Assembly (NCBI GenBank): GCA_016281315.1
Contig: JAEEIJ010000056.1
Location: forward strand, 1 to 64,000
Reading direction: 5' to 3'
DNA from: Bacteroidales bacterium
Lineage (GTDB): Bacteria; Bacteroidota; Bacteroidia; Bacteroidales; UBA932
DNA length: 64,000 bases
Of this stretch, positions 42,599-51,117 are shown in pieces. The stretch's first letter is position 1; every line of letters starts with the position of its first letter. The position numbers and the translations under genes were made by a program. The notes beneath the pieces are model-generated. The model did not search any database. It was not told the origin of the DNA and was given only the letters and a program-made list of their open reading frames with translations.

Positions 42599-44269
42599 AT
42601 GACGATAACTGTAACTTGTATCAACGACGGCCGGGACTATGAGGTGGAGCAGGGGAGTCCCATCCGGGCTCTCGCTCCGCAAACGGTAACGGATCCCAAA
42701 ACGGGGAAGGAATACCCCGTGCTGGCGGCCCTGGTGGACCATCAGCTCAAGGCCCTGGACTTTCCTATTTTCTACCCGCACCGGGTAGAGTTCATCGGCT
42801 ACAATCATCCGGAAGGCAGGCGCACCTACCTCCGTTCGCTGTGCTTCCTGGCGCAGCGCGCGGCCCGCAGCCTGTTCCCGGACAAGGTATTCAAGATCAA
42901 CCACAACCTGCCCGCCGGCTTTTACTGCAAGTTCCGCGGGGACAAACTCCCGGACGAGGATTATATGCGCATCCGGGAGGAAATGCGCCGCCTGGTGGCG
43001 CTGGACCTGCCTTTCACGCATGGAAAAATGCGCTCGGAGCAGGCCGAGGCCCTCTTCGAGGCGCAGAAGCAACCGCTCAAGGCGGGCCTGCAGCGTTCCC
43101 TCGGGAATTACTTCTGCACGGTCTACTGGCTGGACGGCGTGCCGGACAATTTCTACGGCCCGCTGGTGCCCTCCACCGGCTTCCTCCAGGTGTTCGACAT
43201 CATGCCCTATCACCACGGTTTCTGCCTGCAGTATCCCTCGGATGAGGACATCACCCGGACGATCCCGCGCCAGAAGCAGATTAAGTTGGTGAACACCCTG
43301 AAAGAGTACGGCTACTGGTGCAAGGCCACCGGTATCGTGAGCGTCGGGGCCCTCAACCGGCGCCTGCTGGACGGCGGCGCCGTGGAACTTATCAACCTGT
43401 GCGAGGCCCGGCAGGAAAGGGCCTATGCCGCGTTGGCCGATAAAATCTATGCCGCCCGGGACCGTGTGAAGATCGTCTTCCTGGCAGGACCCTCTTCCAG
43501 CGGCAAAACGTCGTCCTCGCTCAGGGTGGCCCAGCAGCTGAAAGTGCTGGAGTTGAACCCGAAGGTGATCGAACTGGACAACTATTTCGTGGACCGGGAC
43601 CGTACGCCCCGGGACGAGGACGGCAATTTCGATTTCGAGGCGCTGGGAGCGATGGACCTGGAGCTGCTGGGCGAGCACCTGAATACGCTCCTTGCCGGCG
43701 GGGAAGTGGAGCTTCCGCGCTATGATTTCAAGCAGGGGCGTCCTTTCTTCGAAGGGAAGAAGATGCGGCTGGAGGAAAACGACATTCTGGTGATGGAAGG
43801 CATCCACGCCCTGGATCCGGAGATGGTCCCTTCGGTAGACCAGAGCCGCATTTACCGCATCTATGCATCGGCCCTCACTTCCCTCAAGCTGGACGAGAAC
43901 TGCTGCATCTCCACCACGGACAGCCGCCTGCTCAGAAGGATGGTGCGCGACAACCGCGTGCGGGGCATTTCGCCGGAGGACACCCTCCTCCGCTGGGCCT
44001 CCGTGCGCCGCGGCGAGGGCAAGTACATCTTCCCCTTCCAGGAGAACGCGGATTCCCAGTTCAACACGGCCCTGCTGTACGAACTTCCGGCCCTGCGCTA
44101 TTACGCGGAGCCGCTCCTGCGCCGCATCCAGCCGTCATCGGCCGCCTATGCCGATGCCCTGCGCCTGCTGCGCTTCCTCTCCTACATCGTGCCGCTCCAG
44201 CCTTCGGAAATCGCAGCCATCCCGCCCACCAGCATCTTCCGCGAATTCATCGGCGGACAAACGCTGTAG
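42599..44269 (+). CDS. Uridine kinase-like nucleoside kinase, long Bacteroidetes form
   Basis: The 556-residue protein has an N-terminal TGS-like region (about 1-70), a middle domain resembling the second additional domain of threonyl-tRNA synthetase (about 70-230, KFRGDKLPDEDYMRIREEMR), and a C-terminal uridine kinase/phosphoribulokinase P-loop domain (about 290-500). The P-loop is FLAGPSSSGKTSSS (near 295-308), followed by VIELDNYFVDRDRTPRDEDG and VMEGIHALDPEMV. This three-part layout is known from bacterial nucleoside kinase proteins of Bacteroidetes and Thermotoga. It should phosphorylate a nucleoside with ATP or GTP; the exact substrate is unknown. RAYT-associated palindromes start 57 bp after its stop. 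Confidence 0.88.
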   Translation: MTITVTCINDGRDYEVEQGSPIRALAPQTVTDPKTGKEYPVLAALVDHQLKALDFPIFYPHRVEFIGYNHPEGRRTYLRSLCFLAQRAARSLFPDKVFKINHNLPAGFYCKFRGDKLPDEDYMRIREEMRRLVALDLPFTHGKMRSEQAEALFEAQKQPLKAGLQRSLGNYFCTVYWLDGVPDNFYGPLVPSTGFLQVFDIMPYHHGFCLQYPSDEDITRTIPRQKQIKLVNTLKEYGYWCKATGIVSVGALNRRLLDGGAVELINLCEARQERAYAALADKIYAARDRVKIVFLAGPSSSGKTSSSLRVAQQLKVLELNPKVIELDNYFVDRDRTPRDEDGNFDFEALGAMDLELLGEHLNTLLAGGEVELPRYDFKQGRPFFEGKKMRLEENDILVMEGIHALDPEMVPSVDQSRIYRIYASALTSLKLDENCCISTTDSRLLRRMVRDNRVRGISPEDTLLRWASVRRGEGKYIFPFQENADSQFNTALLYELPALRYYAEPLLRRIQPSSAAYADALRLLRFLSYIVPLQPSEIAAIPPTSIFREFIGGQTL

Positions 44270-44325
44270 CGGTCGCGTTTTGCTTTCGCGCCGCCCGCCT
44301 CCCGGCCCGCGGCTGCGCCCCCGCC

Positions 44326-44367
44326 GCACCTATGACACAAAATCGGGCTATTTTGTGTCGCACGTGC
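44326..44367 (+). repeat. REP-like palindrome A near RAYT1
   Basis: ACACAAAAT/ATTTTGTGT (9 bp) with outer GCAC/GTGC. It shares CACCTATGACACAAAATCGG with copy B. Confidence 0.8.
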
Positions 44368-44376
44368 GCCTCTATC

Positions 44377-44420
44377 TGCACCTATGACACAAAATCGGTC
44401 GTTTTTGTGTTACAGGTGCA
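44377..44420 (+). repeat. REP-like palindrome B, touching the RAYT1 stop codon
   Basis: TGCACCT/AGGTGCA and ACACAAAA/TTTTGTGT form a two-part hairpin. Its last base is directly next to the RAYT1 stop codon at 44421-44423. Confidence 0.85.
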
Positions 44421-45353
44421 TTATTTCCGCCGGCCAAAATCCTTGGAGTTGAGAAATTGCTTCACCAAGTATTCCGGCATTTCCAGAACAATGGCAATCT
44501 GCGCCGGAGACAGATGATAATCCTTCCCCAGCATTACGGCAAGCCGCCCTTTTTCCTCATTGCTAATGGTCCCAAGGGTTTTTCCGTTGAACCTGTTTAC
44601 CAGTAGCAGATTCATAATGCCATCCATTTCTTCGGGCGAGAAGTCAACGCTTTCTTCCAGGGTTTCCGCCACTTTCACAACCGCTTCATAATCCTTGACA
44701 AGCCGGCTCTCGTATGCCTTTGGCGTTGGAAACAATTCCAGGAATTTCCTGTTCTGAACAAAATGCTTTGGAAGAAGGCCCAGTACGGGATGGAATTCCC
44801 AATTCCCCGGTACGGGTTTTCGTGACCCGGTCAGGCGAATCAATTCCCGTTTTTTTAGGGTATCGGCACAGACACCCTTTATCACCGCACCCCATTTAGA
44901 GTGATGCAGCATTGCAGCGCTCCAAGGATATCCGCCGGGAATACTGATTTGTTTCTCATAGGCATTCCGGTCGATATAAATAAACACGTTCGCGAGCTGC
45001 TCTTTGCTCTCCACCGGGACCAGTTTAAATCCATAGTTCTCCGGAAGCGGCGGCCAGCCTGCCTCCCCGAGACGGATATTGAGTTTTCTTACCATATAGT
45101 GAAAAGCATCCGTGCAGACTTTCCCCGTCCCGCTGAGGAGCAAATGGAGATGATTGTCCATCAGGCTGAAATCATACAGTTTTAACGGGAAACGCAACGT
45201 TACGAGGCCTAGCAGTGTCATTCCGAAAGCGAATAATTCCGGCGTATGAAATATAGTTCCGTCCCACTTCCCGTCGGTCGAAAGATGGTAATACCCCTTG
45301 GGCCAGGTCTTATAAGTCTCAATTCTCACGGCGCAAACATATTCTTCCGGCAC
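44421..45353 (-). CDS. REP-associated tyrosine transposase-like protein (RAYT1)
   Basis: The product is 310 residues; GTG 45353 (VPEEYVCAVRIETYKTWPKG) aligns with the start of the second copy at 55535. The Y1/HUH signature is LMDNHLHLLLSGTG (two His of the HUH metal site, near 65-78), and the candidate catalytic tyrosine is in FIYIDRNAYEK. A long C-terminal part ends with an HTH-like LSPAQIAIVLEMPEYLVKQF that probably reads the palindrome. Such proteins cut and join single-stranded hairpin DNA and are thought to disperse REP sequences. Palindromes lie on both sides, one touching the stop codon. The length exceeds typical RAYTs. It shares two upstream boxes with RAYT2. Confidence 0.82.
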   Translation of the reverse strand: MPEEYVCAVRIETYKTWPKGYYHLSTDGKWDGTIFHTPELFAFGMTLLGLVTLRFPLKLYDFSLMDNHLHLLLSGTGKVCTDAFHYMVRKLNIRLGEAGWPPLPENYGFKLVPVESKEQLANVFIYIDRNAYEKQISIPGGYPWSAAMLHHSKWGAVIKGVCADTLKKRELIRLTGSRKPVPGNWEFHPVLGLLPKHFVQNRKFLELFPTPKAYESRLVKDYEAVVKVAETLEESVDFSPEEMDGIMNLLLVNRFNGKTLGTISNEEKGRLAVMLGKDYHLSPAQIAIVLEMPEYLVKQFLNSKDFGRRK

Positions 45354-45387
45354 CGGATTCGCAAGTGTCGGTCGAAAAAAAGCGCGG

Positions 45388-45418
45388 TTTTAGCCGAATA
45401 TTTTTATGTTTTAGCCGA
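45388..45418 (-). promoter_or_regulatory. Paired TTTTAGCCGA boxes upstream of RAYT1
   Basis: TTTTAGCCGA occurs at 45388 and 45409, exactly 21 bp apart, 35 bp upstream of the RAYT1 start. The same pair with the same spacing precedes RAYT2. It may be a binding or cleavage site, or part of the promoter. Confidence 0.6.
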
Positions 45419-45497
45419 GTGCAATAACAATGTAACAAAAACAAAAGGCCACAGGGGTTCTGCTCTCCGGCCCGTTACTCCTCCCAGACTGTCGCAG

Positions 45498-45537
45498 CTG
45501 CAACACGAAAACGGCCGTTTTTGTGTCGTCGGTGCAG
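45498..45537 (+). repeat. REP-like palindrome C
   Basis: ACACGAAAACGG/CCGTTTTTGTGT with outer CTGCA/TGCAG. It belongs to the same family as A, B and D (shared TTTTTGTGT half). Confidence 0.8.
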
Positions 45538-45545
45538 GTGGTGGC

Positions 45546-45587
45546 GCACCTGCAGCACGAAAAGAGCCGTTTTTGTGTCACAGGTGC
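45546..45587 (+). repeat. REP-like palindrome D
   Basis: GCACCTG/CAGGTGC outer stem and ACGAAAA/TTTTTGT inner stem. It shares CGTTTTTGTGT and ACAGGTGC with copy B. Confidence 0.85.
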
Positions 45588-45597
45588 ATCAAGCGCG

Positions 45598-45640
45598 GCA
45601 CCATTAGCACGCAAAACCGCGTTTGGCGTGTCAATGGTGT
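45598..45640 (+). repeat. REP-like palindrome E, upstream of uvrA
   Basis: CACCATT/AATGGTG outer stem with an inner GCACGCAAAACCGCGTTTGG region. It differs in sequence from A-D but has the same layout. Its inverted copy F lies after uvrA. Confidence 0.8.
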
Positions 45641-45672
45641 GGGTAAATGGTACTGAATTCGGCGCTTTTTTG

Positions 45673-45680
45673 TACCTTTG
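45673..45680 (+). promoter_or_regulatory. -7 element TACCTTTG before uvrA
   Basis: TACCTTTG ends 6 bp before ATG 45687, predicting a leaderless or nearly leaderless uvrA mRNA. Confidence 0.55.
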
Positions 45681-45686
45681 TGTGAA

Positions 45687-48440
45687 ATGGCCGAAAAGGA
45701 GTACATCCGCATCCGGGGCGCGCGGGCGAACAACCTGCAGGGAATCGACGTGGACATTCCCCGCGGGGAGTTCGTGGTGGTGACGGGCCTGAGCGGCAGC
45801 GGCAAGAGCTCCCTGGCCTTCGACACCATCTATGCCGAGGGTCAGCGCCGGTATATGGACACCCTCTCCACCTATGCCAAACACTTTATGGGCATCCTGG
45901 AAAAGCCTCAGGTGGAGGAGATTACAGGACTGAGTCCCATCATCGCCATCGAGCAGAAGACCACCGGGAACAACCCGCGTTCCACGGTGGGAACCATCAC
46001 CGAAATCTATGACTTCTTAAGGCTGCTGTACGCCAAGGGTTCCCGGGCTTTCTCCCCGGAAACGGGCCGCGAGATGGTCCGCTACACGGACGAACAGATC
46101 GTGGACCTCATTCTCAAGCGTTACGCCGGCAGGAAGTGTTACTTGTTGGCTCCGCTCATCCGAGGCCGGAAAGGCCATTACCGGGAACTGTTCGAGCAGT
46201 TAAGGAAACGCGGGTATACGGAAGTCCGCATCGACGGAGAAATCCGGGAGCTGCAGCAGGTGGATGCCCTGGACCGCTACAAACCCCATTTCATCGAACT
46301 GGTGGTGGACCGGCTCAAGCCCCAGGCCGGGGACGAGGGCCGCATCCGCGAGTCCGTAGGCCGGGCCGTCGGCGTGGGAAAAGGCTCCGTCGCCGTGCTG
46401 GATATGGAAAGCGGCGCGCTGAGCCACTATTCCAAGCATCTGGTGGATCCGGAGAGCGGCCTTTCCCTGCAGGAGCCGCAGCCGCATAGTTTCTCCTTCA
46501 ATTTGCCACAGGGCTACTGCCCCCACTGCAAGGGCCTCGGGACCATCGTGGACGTGAATATCGACACCATCATTCCGGACCGCAGCAGGAGCGTGGCCGA
46601 CGGTGCCATCGTGCCGCTGGGCCGCGTGCGGGAGAACCGCAGGTTCGACATCCTCCGCGCCATAGCCCGCAAATACAATTTCAGCCTTTACGACCCCATC
46701 GACGCCCTGCCGGACGAGGTGGTGAGCCTCCTCGTTTATGGCTCCGAAGACCTTTTCCGCGTAGGGGAAGGCAACCTCAGTGAGATGGAAAGCTGGGACG
46801 GGGTTATCGAAAACATCGAAGACAAGATTACCTGTCCCGTCTGCAACGGCACGCGCCTGAACAAGGAGGCGCTCTGCTTCCGGATAGACGGAAAAACCAT
46901 TCCGGAAGTGGCTGCGATGGAGATGACCGAGCTCCGGCAGTGGCTGGACCGCATTCCGATAGGCTTCAACGAACGGGAAAAGAACGTTTCACGGGACATC
47001 CTGAAGGAACTCCGCGAGCGCGTGCAGTTTATGCTGGACGTGGGGCTGGATTACCTGTCCCTGGACCGGCCCACCGGTTCTTTGAGCGGCGGCGAAAGCC
47101 AGCGCATCCGCCTGGCTACACAGATTGGCTCCAAGCTGGTGAACGTGCTCTATATCCTGGACGAGCCTTCCATCGGCCTGCACCAGAAGGACAACCGCAA
47201 ACTGATTGCCTCCCTGAAGACGCTGCGCGACGAGGGAAATTCCGTGATGGTGGTGGAGCACGACGCGGAGACGATGCTCAGCGCGGACTGGCTGGTGGAC
47301 GTGGGGCCCGGCGCCGGCGAGAAAGGCGGCCGCATCTGCCTGAACGGCCCGCTGAAAGAACTGCTTGCGCACGGAGAATCCCTCACGCTGGATTATCTTC
47401 GCGGCAAACGGCGCATCGAGGTACCATCGGCCCGCCGTCCCGGGAACGGGCATTTCCTTACGCTGAAAGGCGCCACCGGGAACAACCTCAAAAGCGTGGA
47501 CGTAAGCTTCCCGCTGGGCTGTTTCATCGGTGTCGCGGGGCTTTCCGGTTCCGGGAAGAGTTCCCTCGTGAACGAGACGCTGATGCCCATCCTGAAGCAG
47601 CATTTCTACCGCTCCAAGGAGCGTCCGCTGCCCTATACCGGCATCGAGGGGGTGGAGTACATCGACAAACTCATCGAGATTGACCAGGATCCCATCGGCC
47701 GGACGCCCCGCTCCAATCCCGCCACCTTTACCTCCGTGTTCAGCGACATCCGCACGCTCTTCGAGGAGACGCCGGACGCCAAGGTGCGCGGCTACAAGGC
47801 GGGCCGATTCTCCTTCAACGTCCCCGGCGGCCGCTGCGAGGAGTGCAAGGGCGCGGGCATCAAGGTCATCGAGATGAATTTCCTGCCCTCGGTTCACGTC
47901 CCCTGCGAAGTCTGCGGCGGCAAGCGGTACAAGGAGGACACCCTGGCGGTCAAGTATAAGGGAAAGAGCATCAACGACGTGCTGGAGATGCCGGTGAGCG
48001 AGGCCTATGAGTTCTTCAGGCCCGTTCCGCGCATTGCCGCCAAGCTGAAATCTATGCTGGACGTGGGACTGGGGTATGTGCGGCTGGGACAAAGCGCCGT
48101 CACCCTGAGCGGTGGTGAGAGCCAGCGGATGAAACTCGCTGCGGAACTGTCCCGTCCTTCCACCGGGAAGACGCTTTACATCCTGGACGAGCCCACCACA
48201 GGCCTTCACTTCGAGGATATCAAAGTGCTGCTGGGAGTGCTCCAGCGCCTGGTGGATGCCGGCAATACCGTCATCATCATCGAGCACAACCTGGACGTGC
48301 TGAAATCCGTGGACTACATTTTCGATATGGGCCCCGCCGGCGGCGCCGCGGGGGGCCGCATCGTAGCTTCCGGCACACCCGAAGAACTCTCCGCCGATCC
48401 CTCTTCCGTCACAGGTCCGTTCCTGAAAGAAGCGCTATAA
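45687..48440 (+). CDS. uvrA: Excinuclease ABC subunit A
   Basis: The product is 917 residues from ATG 45687; the TTG 9 nt upstream overlaps the promoter and is rejected. The first ABC half has GLSGSGKSSLAFDT, a zinc module CPHCKGLG ... CPVCNGTRL, signature LSGGESQRIRLATQ and LYILDEPSIGLHQKDN. The second half has AGLSGSGKSSLVNETL, the second zinc module CEECKGAG ... CEVCGGKRY, signature LSGGESQRMKLAAELS and ILDEPTTGLHFED. It recognises helix-distorting DNA damage with UvrB in nucleotide-excision repair. It is slightly shorter than E. coli UvrA (940). Inverted REP-like palindromes E and F stand on the two sides of the gene. Confidence 0.97.
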   Translation: MAEKEYIRIRGARANNLQGIDVDIPRGEFVVVTGLSGSGKSSLAFDTIYAEGQRRYMDTLSTYAKHFMGILEKPQVEEITGLSPIIAIEQKTTGNNPRSTVGTITEIYDFLRLLYAKGSRAFSPETGREMVRYTDEQIVDLILKRYAGRKCYLLAPLIRGRKGHYRELFEQLRKRGYTEVRIDGEIRELQQVDALDRYKPHFIELVVDRLKPQAGDEGRIRESVGRAVGVGKGSVAVLDMESGALSHYSKHLVDPESGLSLQEPQPHSFSFNLPQGYCPHCKGLGTIVDVNIDTIIPDRSRSVADGAIVPLGRVRENRRFDILRAIARKYNFSLYDPIDALPDEVVSLLVYGSEDLFRVGEGNLSEMESWDGVIENIEDKITCPVCNGTRLNKEALCFRIDGKTIPEVAAMEMTELRQWLDRIPIGFNEREKNVSRDILKELRERVQFMLDVGLDYLSLDRPTGSLSGGESQRIRLATQIGSKLVNVLYILDEPSIGLHQKDNRKLIASLKTLRDEGNSVMVVEHDAETMLSADWLVDVGPGAGEKGGRICLNGPLKELLAHGESLTLDYLRGKRRIEVPSARRPGNGHFLTLKGATGNNLKSVDVSFPLGCFIGVAGLSGSGKSSLVNETLMPILKQHFYRSKERPLPYTGIEGVEYIDKLIEIDQDPIGRTPRSNPATFTSVFSDIRTLFEETPDAKVRGYKAGRFSFNVPGGRCEECKGAGIKVIEMNFLPSVHVPCEVCGGKRYKEDTLAVKYKGKSINDVLEMPVSEAYEFFRPVPRIAAKLKSMLDVGLGYVRLGQSAVTLSGGESQRMKLAAELSRPSTGKTLYILDEPTTGLHFEDIKVLLGVLQRLVDAGNTVIIIEHNLDVLKSVDYIFDMGPAGGAAGGRIVASGTPEELSADPSSVTGPFLKEAL

Positions 48441-48460
48441 GGCACTAGCCGGTTTTACCC

Positions 48461-48503
48461 ACACCATTGAAACGCTAAACGCGGTTTTGCGTGCTAATGG
48501 TGC
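48461..48503 (-). repeat. REP-like palindrome F, inverted copy of E
   Basis: Read on the minus strand it differs from copy E at only 2 of 43 positions (41/43 by eye). It starts 20 bp after the uvrA stop. Confidence 0.85.
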
Positions 48504-48514
48504 GGAAAAGATAA

Positions 48515-48543
48515 GAAAAACCGCCCCGGAATCCCAGGGCGGT
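48515..48543 (-). terminator. Intrinsic terminator of acyl-CoA synthetase operon
   Basis: On the minus strand ACCGCCC pairs with GGGCGGT across a 10-nt loop and is followed by TTTTTC. It lies 19 bp after the acyl-CoA synthetase stop. Confidence 0.8.
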
Positions 48544-48561
48544 CGAAAAAGCATCCGAATC

Positions 48562-50481
48562 CTATAGCGCCTTCAGGTTGCGGGGGTTACAGATGTCTTT
48601 GGCTTCCGCCGTGTAAAGGTAATCCAGCAGATCCGCGTAGTGCTCTTCCACTTTGCCGCGGACAATCTTCATCGTGGAGTTCATCATCTTGTTGGCGATG
48701 GTGAATTCCTCGTCGCAGATGCCGATGGCCGAAGGGAGCCAGCGCTCCGGGAACATCCCCTCGTGCTTGCCGCCTTTCTTGTAGGTGTCGGCATCGGCCT
48801 GGATGAGCGAGAGCATATAGCGTTTGCCTTCCTCGCTTGCGGGATCCAGCCCCTTGCCCTTGCAGGCTTCGCCCAGGGCGTTCTTGTCCGGGACCACCAG
48901 GGCCACGCAGAAGGGCTTCTGGTCGTTGTGGAGCACGCAGGCAGCCACCCACTTGGAGGTTTCCGTGAGGTTGTCCTCATAGCCTTCCGGGGAATACTTT
49001 TCACCGTCGGAGGAGATGAGGAGGCTCTTGAATCGGCCCACCACATACAGGAATTCAGGATTGTCCGGGCAGATGTAGCCCATATCTCCGGTGTGGAGCC
49101 AGCCGTCGATGATGGTATCGGCCGTGGCCTTGGGATTCTTCCAGTAGCCGGCCATTACGTTCTCGCCGCGGATGACAATCTCGCCGCGGGTGCCGTGGGG
49201 CACTTCCTTGCCTTCGGCGTCCAGTATGACGCAGTCCATCGGTTTGACGATGCGGCCGGAGGAGCCGAAGCGGGCGTGACCGGCCGAGTTGGCGCAGATG
49301 ATGGGCGTGGCTTCCGTGAGGCCGTAGCCCTGGAACATGGGAATCCCCACCGCGCAGAAGAAGCGCTGGAGTTCGATATCCAGGAGGGCGCCGCCGCCCA
49401 CGAAGAACTGCATGCGGCCGCCGAAGCTCTCGCGGACCTTCTGGAACAGAATCTTGTCGAAGAGGGCCACCAGGGGTTTGCGCCAGAAGGTGCCGCCCGT
49501 GCCGCGGTTGTAGTACTCCTTATTATAAATAATGGCGTTCCTGACGGCGAAATCGAAGAGTTTCTGGGTGAAGGCACCCTGTTTCTTGATGCCGCTCTCG
49601 ATGTTCTTCTTGAAGTTGCGGGCCAGGGCCGGGACGGACAGCATCACGTGCGGACGCAGCTCTTTGATGGCCGTGGGGATGTTCTTGAGGGTGGCCATCG
49701 CATTCTTGCCGATAGGGACGAAGCCGATGGAACCGCCGTAAATCATCATCGTATACATACCCGCCACGTGCGCGAAGCAGTGGTCCAGCGGGAGGATGAT
49801 GAGCATCGTGGCGCCGAAGTTCACGGAGATGACCGAGTTGCCCTGCTCCACGTTCGCGGTGTAGTTGCGGTGGGTGAGGAGGATACCCTTCGGATCCGCC
49901 GTGGTGCCCGAGGTGTAGGAGATGTTCGCATAGTCATCCGGGCCGATGGACTTGAAGCGCGCTTCGAAATCGGCCCTGTGAGCCTTCAGGAATTCGTCGC
50001 CCATCTTCTGGATCTCGCTCATCCGGATTTCCTTCGCCTCCAGGGTGTCGTAGTCGAAGGCGGTGTCGTCGAAGACGATCACTTTCTCCACGGCGGGGCA
50101 CTCGGCGAGGATGGCGCGGATCTTGGGCAAGTGGTTCCCCGAGACCAGGATCCACTTCGAATCCGAGTGGTTGATGCGGAAGACGAGGTCCTTCCCTTCG
50201 CCCAGGTTCACGCTCAGGGGAACGTCCGTGGCGCCGGCGTACATAGCGCCCAGTTCGGCCAGGATCCACATCGCGCGGCTCTCCGAGAGGAGGGCGATCT
50301 TGTCCCCCTTCTTGAGGCCGAGGGACATCAGGCCTGCGCCGATTCGGTAGGCTTCCTCGCGGGTCTGGCCCTGGGTGATTTCCTTCCAGGCGCCGTCGAC
50401 CTTTTCGCGGAGGTATACTTCGTTTTCGAACTTGCGGGAATACTTCTCCACAAAGTCGATGATGGTGGGTCTTTCTGCCAT
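48562..50481 (-). CDS. Long-chain acyl-CoA synthetase (AMP-forming)
   Basis: The product is 639 residues from ATG 50481 (MAERPTIIDFVEKYSRKFEN); the 28 codons upstream are Ser/Arg-rich noise inside the previous gene. ANL-superfamily motifs are YTSGTTADPKGILLTHRNYT (P-loop), YGLTEATPIIC (A5-like), TGDMGYICPDNPEFLYVVGR and the basic C-terminal hinge. The enzyme activates long-chain fatty acids to acyl-CoA through acyl-AMP. The length matches the FadD15/LC-FACS-like group of Bacteroidetes. It is the last gene after the two deoxynucleoside kinases (4-bp gap), and its intrinsic terminator is downstream. Confidence 0.92.
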   Translation of the reverse strand: MAERPTIIDFVEKYSRKFENEVYLREKVDGAWKEITQGQTREEAYRIGAGLMSLGLKKGDKIALLSESRAMWILAELGAMYAGATDVPLSVNLGEGKDLVFRINHSDSKWILVSGNHLPKIRAILAECPAVEKVIVFDDTAFDYDTLEAKEIRMSEIQKMGDEFLKAHRADFEARFKSIGPDDYANISYTSGTTADPKGILLTHRNYTANVEQGNSVISVNFGATMLIILPLDHCFAHVAGMYTMMIYGGSIGFVPIGKNAMATLKNIPTAIKELRPHVMLSVPALARNFKKNIESGIKKQGAFTQKLFDFAVRNAIIYNKEYYNRGTGGTFWRKPLVALFDKILFQKVRESFGGRMQFFVGGGALLDIELQRFFCAVGIPMFQGYGLTEATPIICANSAGHARFGSSGRIVKPMDCVILDAEGKEVPHGTRGEIVIRGENVMAGYWKNPKATADTIIDGWLHTGDMGYICPDNPEFLYVVGRFKSLLISSDGEKYSPEGYEDNLTETSKWVAACVLHNDQKPFCVALVVPDKNALGEACKGKGLDPASEEGKRYMLSLIQADADTYKKGGKHEGMFPERWLPSAIGICDEEFTIANKMMNSTMKIVRGKVEEHYADLLDYLYTAEAKDICNPRNLKAL

Positions 50482-50485
50482 AGTT

Positions 50486-51106
50486 TTATTCGGTGGGGAA
50501 AAGGCCGAAGAGTTCCGCGTCGATCTTGTCCGTGATGAACTGGAAATCCTCGGGGCTGCTTTCAAACTTGATATTGTCTACGTCGATCACCAGCAGGCGG
50601 GCTTTGTAGTCCTTGATCCAGTCTTCGTAGCGCTGGTTCAGGCCGGTGATGTAGTCGATGCGGATGCTGCGCTCATAGTCGCGGCCGCGCTTCTGGATCT
50701 GGGAGATGAGGTTGGGGATGGAGCTCCTGAGGTAGATCAGCAGGTCCGGCGGGTTCACCAGGCTCATCATCAGGTCGAACAGGTCGCTGTAGTTCTCGAA
50801 GTCCCGGGTGGACATCAGTCCCATCGCGTGCAGGTTGGGCGCGAAGATGCGGGCGTCTTCATAGATGGTGCGGTCCTGGATGATTACCTCCTTGTGTTTG
50901 GAGATTTCCACCACGTCCTGGAAACGTTTGTTCAGGAAGTAGATCTGGAGGTTGAACGACCAGCGTTCCATATCCTCGTAGAAATCCGCCAGATAGGGAT
51001 TGTAATCCACGGACTCGAATTTGGGAGTCCAGCCGTAGTGGGCGGCGAGCATCTTGGTAAGGGTGGTCTTGCCACTTCCGATATTACCGGCGATAGCGAT
51101 GTGCAT
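50486..51106 (-). CDS. Deoxynucleoside kinase (second of tandem pair)
   Basis: The product is 206 residues from ATG 51106 (MHIAIAGNIGSGKTTLTKML); longer frames upstream are out of context. The P-loop GNIGSGKTT (7-15), the EVIIQDRTIYED segment (DR motif of dNKs) and KRGRDYERSIRIDYITGLNQ (lid) identify the deoxyadenosine/deoxyguanosine kinase family. It phosphorylates deoxynucleosides for salvage. It follows a close paralogue after 11 bp. Paralogous dNKs of this kind form heterodimers with separate dA and dG/dC specificity in some bacteria. Confidence 0.92.
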   Translation of the reverse strand: MHIAIAGNIGSGKTTLTKMLAAHYGWTPKFESVDYNPYLADFYEDMERWSFNLQIYFLNKRFQDVVEISKHKEVIIQDRTIYEDARIFAPNLHAMGLMSTRDFENYSDLFDLMMSLVNPPDLLIYLRSSIPNLISQIQKRGRDYERSIRIDYITGLNQRYEDWIKDYKARLLVIDVDNIKFESSPEDFQFITDKIDAELFGLFPTE

Positions 51107-51117
51107 ATGCTTGTAGT

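Noticed and set aside
44326..45640. Palindromes as ordinary intrinsic terminators
   Set aside because: Several lie upstream of genes, share sequence with each other and flank a Y1 transposase gene; most lack a proper T-tract after the stem.
45678..45686. TTG start for uvrA
   Set aside because: It overlaps the -7 element; ATG 45687 matches the family start.
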